A program made the position numbers and the translations under genes. DNA of 63,204 nucleotides from Halanaerobiales bacterium (GTDB lineage Bacteria > Bacillota_F > Halanaerobiia > DY22613). A model generated the notes under the pieces. It made no database searches. It had not been told where the DNA came from and worked only from the letters and a program-made list of their open reading frames with translations. The stretch covers positions 1 through 63,204 of the forward strand of contig JAGMES010000010.1 of assembly GCA_023128035.1 (NCBI GenBank), read 5' to 3'. How positions within the stretch are numbered: position 1 is the stretch's first letter; every line of letters begins with the position of its first letter. This document shows positions 37,701 through 45,521 of this stretch, piece by piece.

Positions 37701-37941
37701 TATCTAAGATAGCTTGTTTGATATTTTTCTCACTGAATTTATATTCAATTCCTTTGTATATGTAAGAGTTAAATTCAATTAATTTTTTTCTAAAGATGTC
37801 TCGAAGTAGTACATTGTATAAGTTTCCTCTAAGTTTTTCGGCTTTTTCAGGTTTAATATATGTATATCCTAATCCTTGTAATACTTCAATAGCTGGGATC
37901 TGAGATATGTTTATTTCATCATAATCTCTTGCACGTGGCAT
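34789..37941 (-). CDS. hsdR: Type I restriction enzyme R subunit
   Basis: A 1050-residue motor-nuclease. The N-terminal nuclease has RPDIVLFINGIPFAVIECKK near 155-175 (PD..ExK type). The SF2 translocase has Walker A TQGSGKSLTMVMLA near 315, DESHRTQYG near 415 and LLTGFDAPRATVLYID near 640. The helical C-terminal domain docks on the methylase complex. It cuts unmodified DNA when bound to HsdM2-HsdS. ATG at 37941 has GGGGGA seven bases upstream; the ATG two codons earlier is too close to it. A 13-bp hairpin lies in the 73-base gap after hsdS and could tune HsdR output. Confidence 0.96.
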   Translation of the reverse strand: MPRARDYDEINISQIPAIEVLQGLGYTYIKPEKAEKLRGNLYNVLLRDIFRKKLIEFNSYIYKGIEYKFSEKNIKQAILDIDEPLTDGLVKTNEKIYESLMLGRSYQENLSDGTKRSFNLKYIDWKNPANNVFHVVEEFSVERGDGQGTARPDIVLFINGIPFAVIECKKSSISIKQGIEQMIRNQYKDYIPHLFKYAQIVMSTNKNETKYATCFTPEKFWSIWKEENEDWLQNQLDKTVVNRIPTTQDKNIISLFHPERLLELSRFFILFDKDIKKIARYQQYFAIKEIIKSIEERDEKGNRQSGVIWHTQGSGKSLTMVMLAKYILSELSKYHPKVVVVTDRINLDKQIHKTFNHTRLSAQRATSGKHLIALINNKSTDVITTLVHKFDTAANNHKSIESQDIFVLVDESHRTQYGELHLKMKKVFPNACYLGFTGTPLMKNEKNTMIKFGKLIHKYTIADGVEDKIIVPLLYEGRMVEQTVNRKAIDKRLEMITRHLNEKQKEEVMKKWSQFEKIASSDQRITLIADDIIDHFTTHYKTHGLQFKAMLATNSKIEAIRYFDAFEEFGDLNSAVVISPPDQREGYTAVDEESKDKIKRFWDKMMNRYSNEENYEDSIKDEFVNGDEFDILIVVDKLLTGFDAPRATVLYIDKPMKEHTLLQAIARINRIYEGKDYGIIIDYRGLLKKLDEALEIYSGAGLENFDRKDLKGAIYDVISIIGTLRHYYTELINIFASVKNKQDVEEYEVLLADAELRETFYGVLSQFGRHLSIALESEQVYNALSQEELNKYKNEFKFYQELRKSVKLRYSDTIDHKEYEAKMQKLMDNYISAEDIIHITKPVDILDEKGFEEELARLGSKRAKADAIRTRLSKRINAKWDANPAFYKKFSQRIEETLQKYKDMRISEAEYLEHMKDILNDFRKGYSGEKYPGNIKNNPPAQAFYGTIKEILSEKTGFVVKEERATYMSSENNKKDLSDDDLGYISLEINKIVSTHSKVDWHENIEVHNRIAQEIDDFLYDYCKEKGFEIDTADIIKIIVNIKTIALRHY

Positions 37942-37970
37942 GTGCATTCCCCCTTTCTAAGTGTAGGGTG

Positions 37971-38004
37971 GAAAGGTTAAAGGGGTAAGAACCTTTAACC
38001 TTTC
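37971..38004. other. Intercistronic hairpin between hsdS and hsdR
   Basis: Perfect 13-bp inverted repeat: arms GAAAGGTTAAAGG (37971-37983) and CCTTTAACCTTTC (37992-38004), loop of eight. No T-run follows on the minus strand, so it is not a normal terminator. In the mRNA it would stand 30 bases before the hsdR ribosome binding site; RNA processing or stability control is possible. Confidence 0.6.
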
Positions 38005-38014
38005 GTTGATAAGC

Positions 38015-39346
38015 TTATACTGTTACTCTTACTTTTCCGGTGAGTAGTAGTTGCATAAGGCCTTTTTTTTGTTGTTTTAGGGTTGTGAGTTCTTGTTCTA
38101 ATAAACATAATTCTTCATCTTGGCTCAGAAGTATTTTCCCAATTGCTTTTTGTTCTTCTAAACAAGGATACTGTAAATTTAATTCTTTAAAATCCTTATA
38201 TCCTATCTGCTTGCCATCTCTTATTCCATATATAAGAGAATTAAGTCTATTAATAAAATTTTGCTGTTTAAATAAATATTTATAAAAATCTTCAGATATA
38301 TCTGTTTTCTTTCTTAAAACTGTATATGCAGGACTTACTAAACCACTACAATTAGAATATTCTATACCACCTTCAAAAGAACGAAGGCTTATAATAAAAT
38401 TACCTTTTTCGACTTTTTTATAATTTTTCAAATTATTTGTATTGTATTTAATATCAATATCTAATTCTCTACGTGGAATAACACCTCTATCTTGAGTAAC
38501 TGATAAAACTTCTAATTCTCCATTATGCTTCTTATAACAATAATTTTCAAAAATATTTTTTGACTTTTTTTCTTCCCATTTTTTTGGGATAATTCCGACT
38601 TTCGTTTTCCTATATCCTTTTGGTACAATGCCATTTTTAATTAATTTTAATCTTTCTTTAACTTGTTTTGAATTACCTTTTTCAAATTTTGGTGTTCTTA
38701 TTTTTCCAGTCAATAGATTTTGCAAAAGACCTTTTTTCTGTTCCTTTTTCTGTTCTATGAGTTTCTCTTTAAGTTCGATGGCGCTGGCCCAGGTGGAGAG
38801 GATATTACCTATTTCATAAATTTCATTGATATTTTGAGAAATCATAATTTTACTGTTATTAATATCATTTCGAGTAATCCCTGGTATGAGACCAGCTGAA
38901 TCTGAATTATATTTGCTTTCATTTTTTTTAAGATAAAAATATATATATTTCTGCATTCTAGGTTTTGCTCTTATTGCCATTAATTGTCTACTGATACAAT
39001 ACTTATTATCAGAAATTGTTGTTTTACCTGTTCCAGAACCTTTTACAGTTATTAAGATATCACCAATATTACACATAGTTTTTGGTTTATTAGTATACTT
39101 ATTTGCTTTAATATAACCTTCTTCAAAATCCGAAGGACCTGTAAGGTAGGGAATACCTTCTCCCGAAGTATTATAGTCTATTTCATTGATATGTTGACCA
39201 GATATTAGCTTAATAATTGTTTTTAAACTGACATATTCCCATTCATCTGGTATAATACCACCATTGGTCTTCTTATATCCTTCTGGCACTTCACCACGAT
39301 TTATCATATCAATTCTTTCTTTTATTTCTTGCTTCACTTGATTCAC
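38015..39346 (-). CDS. hsdS: Type I restriction specificity subunit, two target-recognition domains
   Basis: A 443-residue HsdS. Two target-recognition domains are each introduced by a near-repeat (VPEGYKKTNGGIIPDEWE near 20-37, VPKGYRKTKVGIIPKKWE near 240-258) and followed by a coiled coil ending KKGLLQNLLTGKIR and KKGLMQLLLTGKVR. This internal symmetry is the standard two-half HsdS. It fixes the bipartite DNA site. GTG at 39346 directly follows the DinD-like stop codon with AAAGGA upstream; GTG at 39337 is an alternative. Confidence 0.93.
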   Translation of the reverse strand: MNQVKQEIKERIDMINRGEVPEGYKKTNGGIIPDEWEYVSLKTIIKLISGQHINEIDYNTSGEGIPYLTGPSDFEEGYIKANKYTNKPKTMCNIGDILITVKGSGTGKTTISDNKYCISRQLMAIRAKPRMQKYIYFYLKKNESKYNSDSAGLIPGITRNDINNSKIMISQNINEIYEIGNILSTWASAIELKEKLIEQKKEQKKGLLQNLLTGKIRTPKFEKGNSKQVKERLKLIKNGIVPKGYRKTKVGIIPKKWEEKKSKNIFENYCYKKHNGELEVLSVTQDRGVIPRRELDIDIKYNTNNLKNYKKVEKGNFIISLRSFEGGIEYSNCSGLVSPAYTVLRKKTDISEDFYKYLFKQQNFINRLNSLIYGIRDGKQIGYKDFKELNLQYPCLEEQKAIGKILLSQDEELCLLEQELTTLKQQKKGLMQLLLTGKVRVTV

Positions 39347-39754
39347 CTACTTTCCTTTGTGTAGTATTTTAGCACTTGTAGATTTTAATTGCTTTTTCTG
39401 ATGTCTTTCTATTTGTTTTATACTTTTCTCAGGAGTAGGTAAATCTTCTGGCATAGTACCACCTAGTTCTTTTATGGTTTGCCTTACTTTTGCACCAACT
39501 TCAAAATGGGTTTCATTTGCATTATCTTTACCTTTTATATTTTCTCGTTTTAATTTTTCCTCAGTTTGAGTTGCTTTAAATAGATTAGCAGCAAGTTCAG
39601 TACTTCCCATGTGGTCAAGTATTTTTTGCGACTTTTTTAAGTCTTTTCTCACATGAATATCTTTAGCAGTTAGCCCACCATAAAGACCTTGATACCCATG
39701 GTTTTGAAAAGTTATATAGTCAGTATCATTTTTTATTATTTCATTATTTTTCAC
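39347..39754 (-). CDS. DinD-like protein, C-terminal half only
   Basis: About 135 residues matching, from memory, the C-terminal half of DNA-damage-inducible protein D: FQNHGYQGLYGGL, KILDHMGSTELAANLF, TQTEEKLKR, KVRQTIKELGGTMPEDLPTP. The BRO-type N-terminal half is absent, and only 60 bases separate it from hsdM, so it was deleted rather than split off. GTG at 39754 with AAGGGG eight bases upstream is a workable start, so a short protein may be made. dinD-like genes are often found inside type I restriction operons. Function unknown. Confidence 0.82.
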   Translation of the reverse strand: MKNNEIIKNDTDYITFQNHGYQGLYGGLTAKDIHVRKDLKKSQKILDHMGSTELAANLFKATQTEEKLKRENIKGKDNANETHFEVGAKVRQTIKELGGTMPEDLPTPEKSIKQIERHQKKQLKSTSAKILHKGK

Positions 39755-39822
39755 AGAGTTCACCCCTTATTCCATCCAATTTTAACAGCATTGCCAAAAT
39801 TAAATTCAAATCATCTCCCCTT

Positions 39823-41352
39823 TTACAATCCCAGTTCTTCAAGATACTTCACCATTTGAGCTTCTACATCTTCAATTTCTACTTTGATATTTTTTATATT
39901 CTCCTTAACAGCATTCATATCTACTGGTTCTTCTTCTTCAAAGGTATCAACATATCTAGGAATATTTAGATTATAGTCATTTTCCTTTAATTCATCTATT
40001 ATCGCCACATAAGAGTACTTATCAATTGTCTCGTAATTATCATAGGTATCAACAACTTTTTGTAAATCTTCTTCTCTTAGAACGTTTTGATTTTTTCCTT
40101 TTTCATAATTACCTTCACCAGAAGCATCTATGAAAAGTATGTCTTTTCTATATCTGTTCTTTTTAAATACTAAAATACACGCAGGTATGCCAGTACCATA
40201 GAATAGATTTGCTGGAAGTCCTATAACAGCATCAAGAAGGTTCATATCTATTATTTGCTTTCTGATTTTACCTTCAGATGATCCACGGAATAATACCCCA
40301 TGTGGTAGAACAACTCCCATTCTTCCTTCACTATCAAGTGAGTAGAGCATGTGCTGAACAAATGCAAAATCTCCCTTTGATGCTGGTGGAACTCCCCATT
40401 CAAATCTTCTATATGGGTCAAGGGATGCTTCCATTTTAAACTTTTTATCTGTATTAGCTTCACCAGCAAATCCCATAGCCCATTTATCCAAACTGAATGG
40501 AGGATTTGCAACGACTACCTGGAATTTCATTAGTTTATCATCTTCAAGGTTGAGAGGATTTGCTAGAGTATCTCCCCAAGCTATACGAGCATCATCAATA
40601 CCATGCAAAAACATATTCATCCGACAAAGTGAATGGGTTTGTCCATTTCTTTCTTGACCATATACTTGAGCTTTTTTGTTAGGAATCTTTTTAAATGTTC
40701 TAATAAGTAATGATCCAGAGCCACATGTAGGGTCATATATTCTGTCATTTTCTTGAGGTTTTACTAATCTTGAAATTAATTCTGATATCATTGAAGGAGT
40801 GAAGAACTCACCGCCTTTTTTTCCAGCATCAGAAGCAAATCTTGAAATCATATATTCATACGCATCACCAATTACGTCCTTACCTTCAAGATTTGAGGGT
40901 CTTAGGTCTAGCTTTGCAAAATCTTCAAGTAAATGTTTTAACATTGCATTTCTTTCTTTTGTTTTACCTAAAATTACTTCACTGTTAAAATCAATATTTC
41001 TAAATACCCCCCTTAATTTTGCTTTATTTTCTTCTTCAATACGTTCTAAAGCAGTATTGATAAAATGACCAATACCTTTTTCAGTATCATTTCTATTATT
41101 ATACAGGTAGTCGAAAGTAGATTTTTCATCAAGAACAAATCTATCTCGTGTTAGGGCTCTCTGTATTCTGTTTTCATCACCATCATATCTTTTTGCATAT
41201 TCATCGTAATGTTCTTTGTAGGTATCGCCTAAATATTTGATGAATAGCATAACTAGTACATAATCTTTATAGATAGAGGAATCTATTTTTCCTCTAAACG
41301 TGTCGCAAGCCTGCCACAAAATATTATTAATCTGATCTTGAGTAATTTTCAT
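39823..41352 (-). CDS. hsdM: Type I DNA methyltransferase M subunit (N6-adenine)
   Basis: A 509-residue N6-adenine methylase. The N-terminal helical domain is followed by the S-adenosylmethionine motif DPTCGSGSLLI near 205 and catalytic NPPF near 290 (VVANPPFSLDKW). It methylates the host site and, with HsdS, forms the core of the restriction complex. GGGAGG precedes the ATG, which lies 15 bases after the single-domain S gene. Length is normal for the family. Confidence 0.96.
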   Translation of the reverse strand: MKITQDQINNILWQACDTFRGKIDSSIYKDYVLVMLFIKYLGDTYKEHYDEYAKRYDGDENRIQRALTRDRFVLDEKSTFDYLYNNRNDTEKGIGHFINTALERIEEENKAKLRGVFRNIDFNSEVILGKTKERNAMLKHLLEDFAKLDLRPSNLEGKDVIGDAYEYMISRFASDAGKKGGEFFTPSMISELISRLVKPQENDRIYDPTCGSGSLLIRTFKKIPNKKAQVYGQERNGQTHSLCRMNMFLHGIDDARIAWGDTLANPLNLEDDKLMKFQVVVANPPFSLDKWAMGFAGEANTDKKFKMEASLDPYRRFEWGVPPASKGDFAFVQHMLYSLDSEGRMGVVLPHGVLFRGSSEGKIRKQIIDMNLLDAVIGLPANLFYGTGIPACILVFKKNRYRKDILFIDASGEGNYEKGKNQNVLREEDLQKVVDTYDNYETIDKYSYVAIIDELKENDYNLNIPRYVDTFEEEEPVDMNAVKENIKNIKVEIEDVEAQMVKYLEELGL

Positions 41353-41367
41353 AGTTGTGTCCTCCCT

Positions 41368-41937
41368 TTAGTTGATAATTGTATTTACTATCGCTTTATA
41401 CAGAGTTTCTTTTTCTTTAATTAATTTTTTAAGTAAGCGAACTTCTTTTAGGTGTAGTTTACTTAGCTGTATCAACTTTTCTTGTTTATCTATTGGTATA
41501 TTTTCTATTTTAATATCTTTTATAAAGCTGGTCGTGATAATTGATATTGCTGAACCTATGGAGTATCTGGATATAAGTTTTTTCATGCGGTCAGAGTTTA
41601 GGTATAAAGCAAGAAATTCACCTTTAATAATATTTTCATCATTAAGCCTTATTACACTAAAAAGTGAAGGGATTAAAATACCTTCTTTTGATTTATCAAT
41701 ATACACTGCGGTATAGGGGTAACTTAGTCGTATTACTACATCGCCTATATGTGTAGTGTATTGAGGTGGCAAATTTTCGATACTTTCAAACTCTCCAAGT
41801 GCATTCATATTGATCTGGCCATAATCTTCGAAACTTTTTAGAGTAAGCATTTTGTATTTTTTAGCTGGTAAAGAAGTAGCTTTTTTTCTAGCTACTACAA
41901 GACCTGTTCTAATTTCAGCTATATGGCTTAATTTCAT
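41368..41937 (-). CDS. Single-TRD HsdS-like protein at the head of the hsd operon
   Basis: A 189-residue protein with one recognition domain: KLSHIAEIRTGLVVARK at the start, TTHIGDVVIRLSYPYTAVYI and LIPSLFSVIRL in the middle, SAISIITTSFIKDIKIENIPI, and a coiled coil LSKLHLKEVRLLKKLIKEKETL at the end. It resembles half of an HsdS and could dimerise to recognise a palindromic site, giving HsdM an alternative partner; or it is a decayed or regulatory relic. AAAGGAGG lies close before the ATG. It is the first gene after the operon promoter. Confidence 0.8.
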   Translation of the reverse strand: MKLSHIAEIRTGLVVARKKATSLPAKKYKMLTLKSFEDYGQINMNALGEFESIENLPPQYTTHIGDVVIRLSYPYTAVYIDKSKEGILIPSLFSVIRLNDENIIKGEFLALYLNSDRMKKLISRYSIGSAISIITTSFIKDIKIENIPIDKQEKLIQLSKLHLKEVRLLKKLIKEKETLYKAIVNTIIN

Positions 41938-42025
41938 GAGTCGCCTCCTTTCGTGTTATATTTAACTTGTAGTAATAATTCTTAAAAAAGGCAGCTTAAA
42001 AAAGTTATTTTGTGTTGTTACACTT

Positions 42026-42055
42026 ATTCTACACCATGTTAGAATATTTTGTCAA
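42026..42055 (-). promoter_or_regulatory. Promoter of the hsd operon
   Basis: Minus-strand TTGACA (42050-42055), 18-base spacer, TAGAAT (42026-42031). The leader to the first gene is about 85 bases. It lies after the terminator at 42085-42110. Confidence 0.6.
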
Positions 42056-42082
42056 TAGAAATTTTGTACTAAGTAGAAAATA

Positions 42083-42113
42083 ACAAAAAAACGAGCCCAA
42101 AAACAGGCTCACC
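42083..42113 (-). terminator. Terminator behind the MFS gene
   Basis: Minus-strand GTGAGCC...GGCTCG hairpin (42093-42110 core) followed by seven T residues. It lies 110 bases past the MFS stop; between them I see no convincing gene. Confidence 0.75.
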
Positions 42114-42224
42114 TCTCTACCTTATTCTTAATTCATATATATTGAAAAAAATATCCTTAAAAAATCAGCTCTGCATAGCCTCATATTTTTTAGTGCAAAT
42201 TCAGCAAATGCATCTATCATGCTT

Positions 42225-43403
42225 CTACTTTCTTTCAATATTCGTCCTAAAACCAAAGATGGCAAAAATAATCGCTGTTGAAGCTATTAAAATTATTCCT
42301 ATCAGTAAACTAACCTTAACATTATATATATCAATCAATTTTCCGATCAAAATCTCACTGATAACTGCGCCGATTGATGCAATAGTACTTAATAAAGAAA
42401 TGACAGAACTGCGAATCTCACTTGGAATCATTCCATGAAGATGTCTGCTGTATATTGGCATAAAACTTCCAAATCCAATACCAAATAAAACCATAGAAAA
42501 ACATAGTGTTACAATATGTGTATAAAGGTACACTGATAAAAAACTAAAACCCAAAGCTACAAAACAGATTACAAAAAGAGTTTCATCCGAAAACTTTTTA
42601 GCAAACTTAACTACCAGCAATCCAGCTAATGCTGTAGCGGCTAAATAGAAGCAATACATATAGCCTAAATTTGCAGAGGCTATTCCCAACTGAAGTGAAA
42701 TAGGCTGCCAATAAAAGGTGAATACTGAGTAACAACTAAAGATAATAATAATGAAAAAAGATACTCTTATTAATGCTGGATTTTTGATATAATATGAAAG
42801 TGTATCTACTGAAATCGCTATACCCCTTTTACGAGCCCCATAATTTTCAGGTAAGAAAATAAAAATACCTAAACCCAATAAGAAATAGATAGCAAAACTC
42901 ATAAAATACAGCAACTGCATGGAACCTACATACAATGTTCCTAGTAATACAGCTATAATCATTGCCATAACTGATGTTAAAGTTCGAGTTTTACCAAGGA
43001 CCGTCGATAATTCCTCAGTCTTGTCCTTCTTTTTTAACTCATCAAATAACCAGGCTGAAAAAGAGCCACTAAGCTGAGCCGTTGCAACACCCCCAATTAT
43101 TGCAGCAAAAATTAATACTAAAAAACTATTCCCAATTCCATAGAGCAATTGCTGTATAGATAACAAAATCATCCCGATAGCATAAATAGTTTTTCTTCCA
43201 AAAAGATCTGCTAAATTTCCAGTTGGAAAATCACAGATGGCCATTGAGGCCAAAAAGAATCCAAAGACAATACCTACTTTAGTATAATCCATACCTGGCT
43301 TAGAGAGTAAAAATATTGTTGAAACTGTAGAGGTTAAAGTAAAACCTATAGTATAGATAATCTCAGCCATCATATAAGCCTTTTCAGCACGAAACTTTTT
43401 CAT
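42225..43403 (-). CDS. Major facilitator superfamily transporter
   Basis: A 392-residue membrane protein with about 12 predicted helices in two halves. MFS motif A is GNLADLFGRKTIY after helix 2. It looks like a drug or small-molecule exporter, with no recognisable sugar or ion specificity motif. AAGGAG stands nine bases before the ATG. It follows the thioredoxin/GNAT-like gene by 48 bases on the same strand, so the two are probably one unit, perhaps resistance or export plus modification of a compound. That pairing is inference. Confidence 0.88.
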   Translation of the reverse strand: MKKFRAEKAYMMAEIIYTIGFTLTSTVSTIFLLSKPGMDYTKVGIVFGFFLASMAICDFPTGNLADLFGRKTIYAIGMILLSIQQLLYGIGNSFLVLIFAAIIGGVATAQLSGSFSAWLFDELKKKDKTEELSTVLGKTRTLTSVMAMIIAVLLGTLYVGSMQLLYFMSFAIYFLLGLGIFIFLPENYGARKRGIAISVDTLSYYIKNPALIRVSFFIIIIFSCYSVFTFYWQPISLQLGIASANLGYMYCFYLAATALAGLLVVKFAKKFSDETLFVICFVALGFSFLSVYLYTHIVTLCFSMVLFGIGFGSFMPIYSRHLHGMIPSEIRSSVISLLSTIASIGAVISEILIGKLIDIYNVKVSLLIGIILIASTAIIFAIFGFRTNIERK

Positions 43404-43451
43404 AATTATCTACTCCTTCTTTTTAATAACTATTTACATGCTAAATTGTCC

Positions 43452-44243
43452 CTATAAATTTTTCTTTATTAAATGCATTCTTGCAAAATCACGTTCTTCA
43501 TAGTATATTTGCCCTAAATCAACATATCCTCTATCAATAAACCATTGAAGTGTACCATTTGGAAACACTACTTCTTCAGAAGCAATTGCAATTAAATATT
43601 TAAATCCATAACTGGGCAATTCATCTTCTAAAGCTTGAAGTGGCAAACTTCGGAAGTCAGCTTTATCATCTGAAAGGAATGAACATGTCAAAAATGCTAT
43701 ATCTTCCCTCTTTGGTATAGAATATGGAACAGCTAATGAAGGGACAAATTCTGCACCACCAACACAAACACCTTGAAAATAGTGTAATATACCCAAATGT
43801 GGAATCCTATACTTATTTCGCAAATATTTAATCCATATTGCTTTTTCAATGCAAGATGATTTTTTTGAACATCCACAAGGCTTATATGTTTCTAAAATCG
43901 TCTTCTCTGTAAGAGGTTTAGTAATTCCAGATATTAAGTCTTTGCCATTGTTTACTACATAAGCTTTTCTTTCAGGAATATCACCTTTTGATATCTTTTC
44001 AATGATATTCTTTGTAATTGAACCATTCCACCGCACTCTATTGTTAAAAACAAGTAAAGTTGGTGAATATATATTTAATTTTTTTGCTAATTGTGGGTGA
44101 TTAGAAAGGTTATATGTATGTATAGAATATTGCGAATCATTCTTAAGAGGTATTAGTAATTTTCTTATTATACTGTTATAGGGACACTGATCGGCCCAAT
44201 AAAAAAAATCAATTTGAGTACACTTTTGTGATAAAGATTCCAT
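43452..44243 (-). CDS. Uncharacterised protein: thioredoxin-like N-terminus plus GNAT-like C-terminus
   Basis: A 263-residue protein I do not recognise as a named family. Residues 10-100 resemble a thioredoxin-type fold (QIDFFYWADQCPYNSIIR, LNIYSPTLLVFNNRVRW) with a single cysteine at the usual site. Residues about 120-140 hold a cysteine cluster KPCGCSKKSSC. Residues 150-260 look GNAT-like (VCVGGAEFVP, IAFLTCSFLS, KYLIAIASEE, WFIDRGYVDLGQIYYEERDF). GGGGAAGG precedes the ATG. It may modify a small molecule exported by the MFS neighbour. Fold assignments are by eye and uncertain. Confidence 0.5.
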   Translation of the reverse strand: MESLSQKCTQIDFFYWADQCPYNSIIRKLLIPLKNDSQYSIHTYNLSNHPQLAKKLNIYSPTLLVFNNRVRWNGSITKNIIEKISKGDIPERKAYVVNNGKDLISGITKPLTEKTILETYKPCGCSKKSSCIEKAIWIKYLRNKYRIPHLGILHYFQGVCVGGAEFVPSLAVPYSIPKREDIAFLTCSFLSDDKADFRSLPLQALEDELPSYGFKYLIAIASEEVVFPNGTLQWFIDRGYVDLGQIYYEERDFARMHLIKKNL

Positions 44244-44535
44244 GAATACCTTCCCCTCAAACTTATATTTTTGAAAAATACAAAAAAACTACTATATTTA
44301 ACTTATTTCAAAAGTTCGTCTAGCACTTCAATTCTAAATATAGCTTCTCATTCCTAGTAATGAACACGAGAAAAGGTATATTAAAAATAAAGTTGGATAA
44401 TTAAAGTACAATTTCATTAAAAGTTATTAAAGTAAATTAAGGTGCTGGATATAAAAGTTGCCGATTTCGAAATTTTTATCTTGCCAAACACACTATTTTT
44501 CTGTAATTTAACTTCTGTAATAAGAGTTATTTATA

Positions 44536-44564
44536 TTGATTTATAATCAATAATTTGTTATAAT
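44536..44564 (+). promoter_or_regulatory. Sigma-A promoter of the XRE pseudogene
   Basis: TTGATT (44536-44541), 17-base spacer, TATAAT (44559-44564), about 30 bases before the start codon. The promoter and ribosome binding site remain intact. The rest of 44244-44535 is A/T-rich and holds nothing I can name, apart from the leader of the minus-strand gene at 44243. Confidence 0.6.
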
Positions 44565-44600
44565 ATTGTAAGTATATCAATTTCATAAGGAGGATTTTTA

Positions 44601-44807
44601 ATGATTAATACCAGCAAATTAGAAGAACTAATGAATTCTAAAGGATGGACACGAGTAATGTTAGCACAAAAACTAGGAATCGATTATTCCTAGTTGTACC
44701 GAGTTTTACTTAAAGAAAGAAATGTTGGAGGAAAATTCTTTTATGGATTGGCGAAACTCTGCCACTCAGAGAATTTAAACATCATGGAATTTTTAAATTT
44801 GAACTAA
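44601..44807 (+). pseudogene. Small XRE/Cro-type HTH gene interrupted by an in-frame TAG
   Basis: An ATG with a perfect AAGGAGG opens a frame of 68 codons ending at TAA 44805-44807, broken only by TAG at codon 31 (44691-44693). The first part reads KLEELMNSKGWTRVMLAQKLGIDYS and the second LYRVLLKERNVGGKFFYGLAKLC, together one helix-turn-helix domain; the stop replaces what is probably tyrosine before LYRVL. A single base change (TAC or TAT to TAG) explains it. It is either a fresh pseudogene or, less likely, a read-through gene. Phage-repressor-like in size. Confidence 0.75.
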
Positions 44808-44813
44808 AAATAA

Positions 44814-44880
44814 AAGAGTGACCTGGTATCCTATTTTTTGAGAAAGTGGGGATAGGATTAGAGCTTTACAGGTCACTCTT
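44814..44880. other. Long hairpin after the XRE pseudogene
   Basis: Outer arms AAGAGTGACCTG (44814-44825) and CAGGTCACTCTT (44869-44880) pair perfectly; inner arms TATCCTAT (44827-44834) and ATAGGATT (44852-44859) extend the stem. On the minus strand TTTTATTTTT follows, so it could terminate transcription coming from the right; on the plus strand no T-run follows. A structured RNA or protein-binding site is possible. Confidence 0.5.
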
Positions 44881-44929
44881 ATGAGGATAACAATATTATA
44901 CACCATAATTGCAAATAAGTCAATATGCG

Positions 44930-44958
44930 TTGACTATTTTGCAAAATTATTATATAAT
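44930..44958 (+). promoter_or_regulatory. Sigma-A promoter of the XRE regulator gene
   Basis: TTGACT (44930-44935), 17-base spacer, TATAAT (44953-44958), about 32 bases before the start codon. Confidence 0.75.
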
Positions 44959-44990
44959 ATTGTTGAATACTTTTTTAGGAGGTTTTATTA

Positions 44991-45515
44991 ATGAAACAAA
45001 ATTTTTTTGAATTAAAAATCTTAATACAGAAGATTATCGAATTCAAAGAAAAGAACAAGCTTTCTTATGAAAAAATGGGTAACAATATTGGAATAGATAA
45101 AGCACATCTTAATAGAATTGTAAAAATGTCAACACATCCTTCATTTTCTTTTCTAGTTCGACTTGCACACTTTATGAAAATACCTCTATATTCTCTTTTT
45201 ATTCCATCAGAAGAAATGAGCAGACAGGAGTTTGCTAACAAGGTAAATGAACATACAAAGGAATTAAACAGGAATCCCGAAGTACTTGCTGAAAAAACAA
45301 ATATTCCATTATTACGATTAAGAGATATTCTTTCGGGAGATTTATCTCCTACAATTAAAGAAAAGAATGCCCTTACTAATGCTTTAAGTTTAGAAGAGGA
45401 AATTGATTACAGTGAAATCAAACTTAACCACTTGAAACTTATTCTTAATGATCTAGGTTTAAAAAATAAACAAAGTGATAATGTCATCCAATATGTAAAA
45501 GATAATATTGAATAA
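44991..45515 (+). CDS. XRE-family regulator with two helix-turn-helix regions
   Basis: A 174-residue DNA-binding protein. Residues 15-70 form a Cro/C1-type HTH (KLSYEKMGNNIGIDKAHLNRIV, then FSFLVRLAHFMKIPLYSLF). A second, weaker HTH-like stretch spans about 80-130 (PEVLAEKTNIPLLRLRDILSGDLSPT). The C-terminal tail is short and helical. TTAGGAGG precedes the ATG. It is convergent with the peptide/TPR genes, and the two terminate in a shared hairpin; it could be the regulator sensed by that pair, but this is only proximity. Confidence 0.82.
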   Translation: MKQNFFELKILIQKIIEFKEKNKLSYEKMGNNIGIDKAHLNRIVKMSTHPSFSFLVRLAHFMKIPLYSLFIPSEEMSRQEFANKVNEHTKELNRNPEVLAEKTNIPLLRLRDILSGDLSPTIKEKNALTNALSLEEEIDYSEIKLNHLKLILNDLGLKNKQSDNVIQYVKDNIE

Positions 45516-45521
45516 TATAAA

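Noticed and set aside
39754..39763. GAGTTCAC near the DinD start, matching the end of the IS-like repeat
   Set aside because: Only eight bases match and the upstream hairpin is missing; chance match.
42114..42224. Short minus-strand frame of about 30 codons after the MFS gene
   Set aside because: No ribosome binding site and no recognisable sequence; most likely the untranslated tail.
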